Below, one piece after another: positions 55,456 to 55,877 of a stretch of DNA of 55,877 nt. Source of the DNA: Lingula anatina (Eukaryota; Brachiopoda; Lingulata; Lingulida; Lingulidae). The notes under the pieces were generated by a model. The model was not told the DNA's origin and made no database searches. It saw nothing but the letters and a program-made list of their open reading frames with translations. Location of the stretch: positions 340,959-396,835 of the forward strand of contig NW_019775369.1 of NCBI RefSeq assembly GCF_001039355.2. The letters run 5' to 3'. The position numbers and the translations under genes were made by a program. Numbering within the stretch: position 1 is the first letter of the stretch; each line of letters opens with the position of its first letter.

Positions 55456-55877
55456 CTTCAGTAATGTGATACCTGACCTGTTTACTTCAGTAATATGATA
55501 CCTGACCTGTTTACTTCAGTAATGTGATACCTGACCCGTTTACTTCAGTAATGTGATACCTGACCTGTTTACTTCAGTAATGTGATATCTGACCTGTTTA
55601 CTTCAGTAATGTGATATCTGACCTGTTTACTTCAGTAATGTGATATGTGAACTGTTTACTTCAGTAATGTAATATGTGACACGTTTACTTCAGTAATGTG
55701 ATATCTAACCTGTTTACTTCAGTAATGTGATATGTGACATGTTTACTTCAGTAATGTGATATGTGACCTGTTTACTTCAGTAATGTGATATCTAACCTGT
55801 TTACTTCAGTAATGTAATATGTGACACGTTTACTTCAGTAATGTGATATCTAACCTGTTTACTTCAGTAATGTGATA
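55456..55877. repeat. 29-bp minisatellite running off the right edge, ~14.5 copies
   Basis: The plus-strand unit is ACTTCAGTAATGTGATACCT plus GACCTGTTT, with point variants (ATCT, ATGT, AACC). On the minus (gene) strand each unit contains AACAGGTCAG|GTATCAC, a fair splice-donor match. It lies in the fumarase intron or at its upstream exon boundary. Confidence 0.85.

Overview
The window is animal (metazoan) genomic DNA, probably from a marine invertebrate. Genes are split by GT-AG introns, the sequence is A+T-rich, and it is full of MITEs, a BEL/Pao retrotransposon, LINE tails, microsatellites and minisatellites. A metazoan-type chitin synthase, a BIR+RING IAP protein and an intron-containing class I (Fe-S) fumarase occur together. 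This fits a lophotrochozoan such as a mollusc, or a cephalochordate; I cannot choose from the sequence alone.

Layout. 1-1.7 kb: repeats only. 1.7-8.5 kb (minus): the 3' five exons of a chitin synthase. The reading frame and all splice phases are intact except for one in-frame TAG, exactly at the tryptophan of the catalytic QRRRW-type motif. 8.7-9.2 kb: foldback MITEs. 9.2-17.4 kb (minus): two overlapping, slightly different copies of BEL/Pao gag-pol sequence joined at single-n contig junctions, followed by a 786-base N gap. 18.2-30.7 kb: gene-poor, with MITEs, a nested palindrome, and a 1.72-kb apparent tandem duplication across a single n that is probably an assembly artefact. 30.7-33.2 kb (plus): a complete four-exon IAP-like gene (BIR, linker, RING; about 390 aa). 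33.8-39.3 kb: about 430-bp inverted repeats flanking a decayed repeat-borne ORF. 39.98-41.47 kb: a piggyBac-like TTAA-flanked element. 42.2-42.9 kb: a 32-bp minisatellite in both orientations, plus a copy of the 3' end of the gene described next. 44.2-46.1 kb: a MITE and LINE remnants. 47.67-51.1 kb (plus): a complete secreted protein gene (signal peptide plus four six-cysteine modules, one exon each). 52.8-53.5 kb (minus): the last two exons of a class I fumarase whose 5' part lies beyond the right edge.

The most unusual feature is at 47-56 kb. In two unrelated genes on opposite strands, short stretches spanning exon-intron boundaries have been tandemly amplified. In the cysteine-rich gene the 3' end of the module-3 exon plus its splice donor is repeated six times with a 69-bp (23-codon) period, with no stop and six GT donors in the same phase, so donor choice could add 0-5 copies of a four-cysteine peptide. 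In the fumarase gene the exon 3' end plus donor is repeated six times (62-63 bp) and the acceptor plus exon start about eleven times (28 bp). These splice-site minisatellites could support length-variable isoforms or reflect a local duplication process. No other linked system (operon, CRISPR, RNA gene) is visible.
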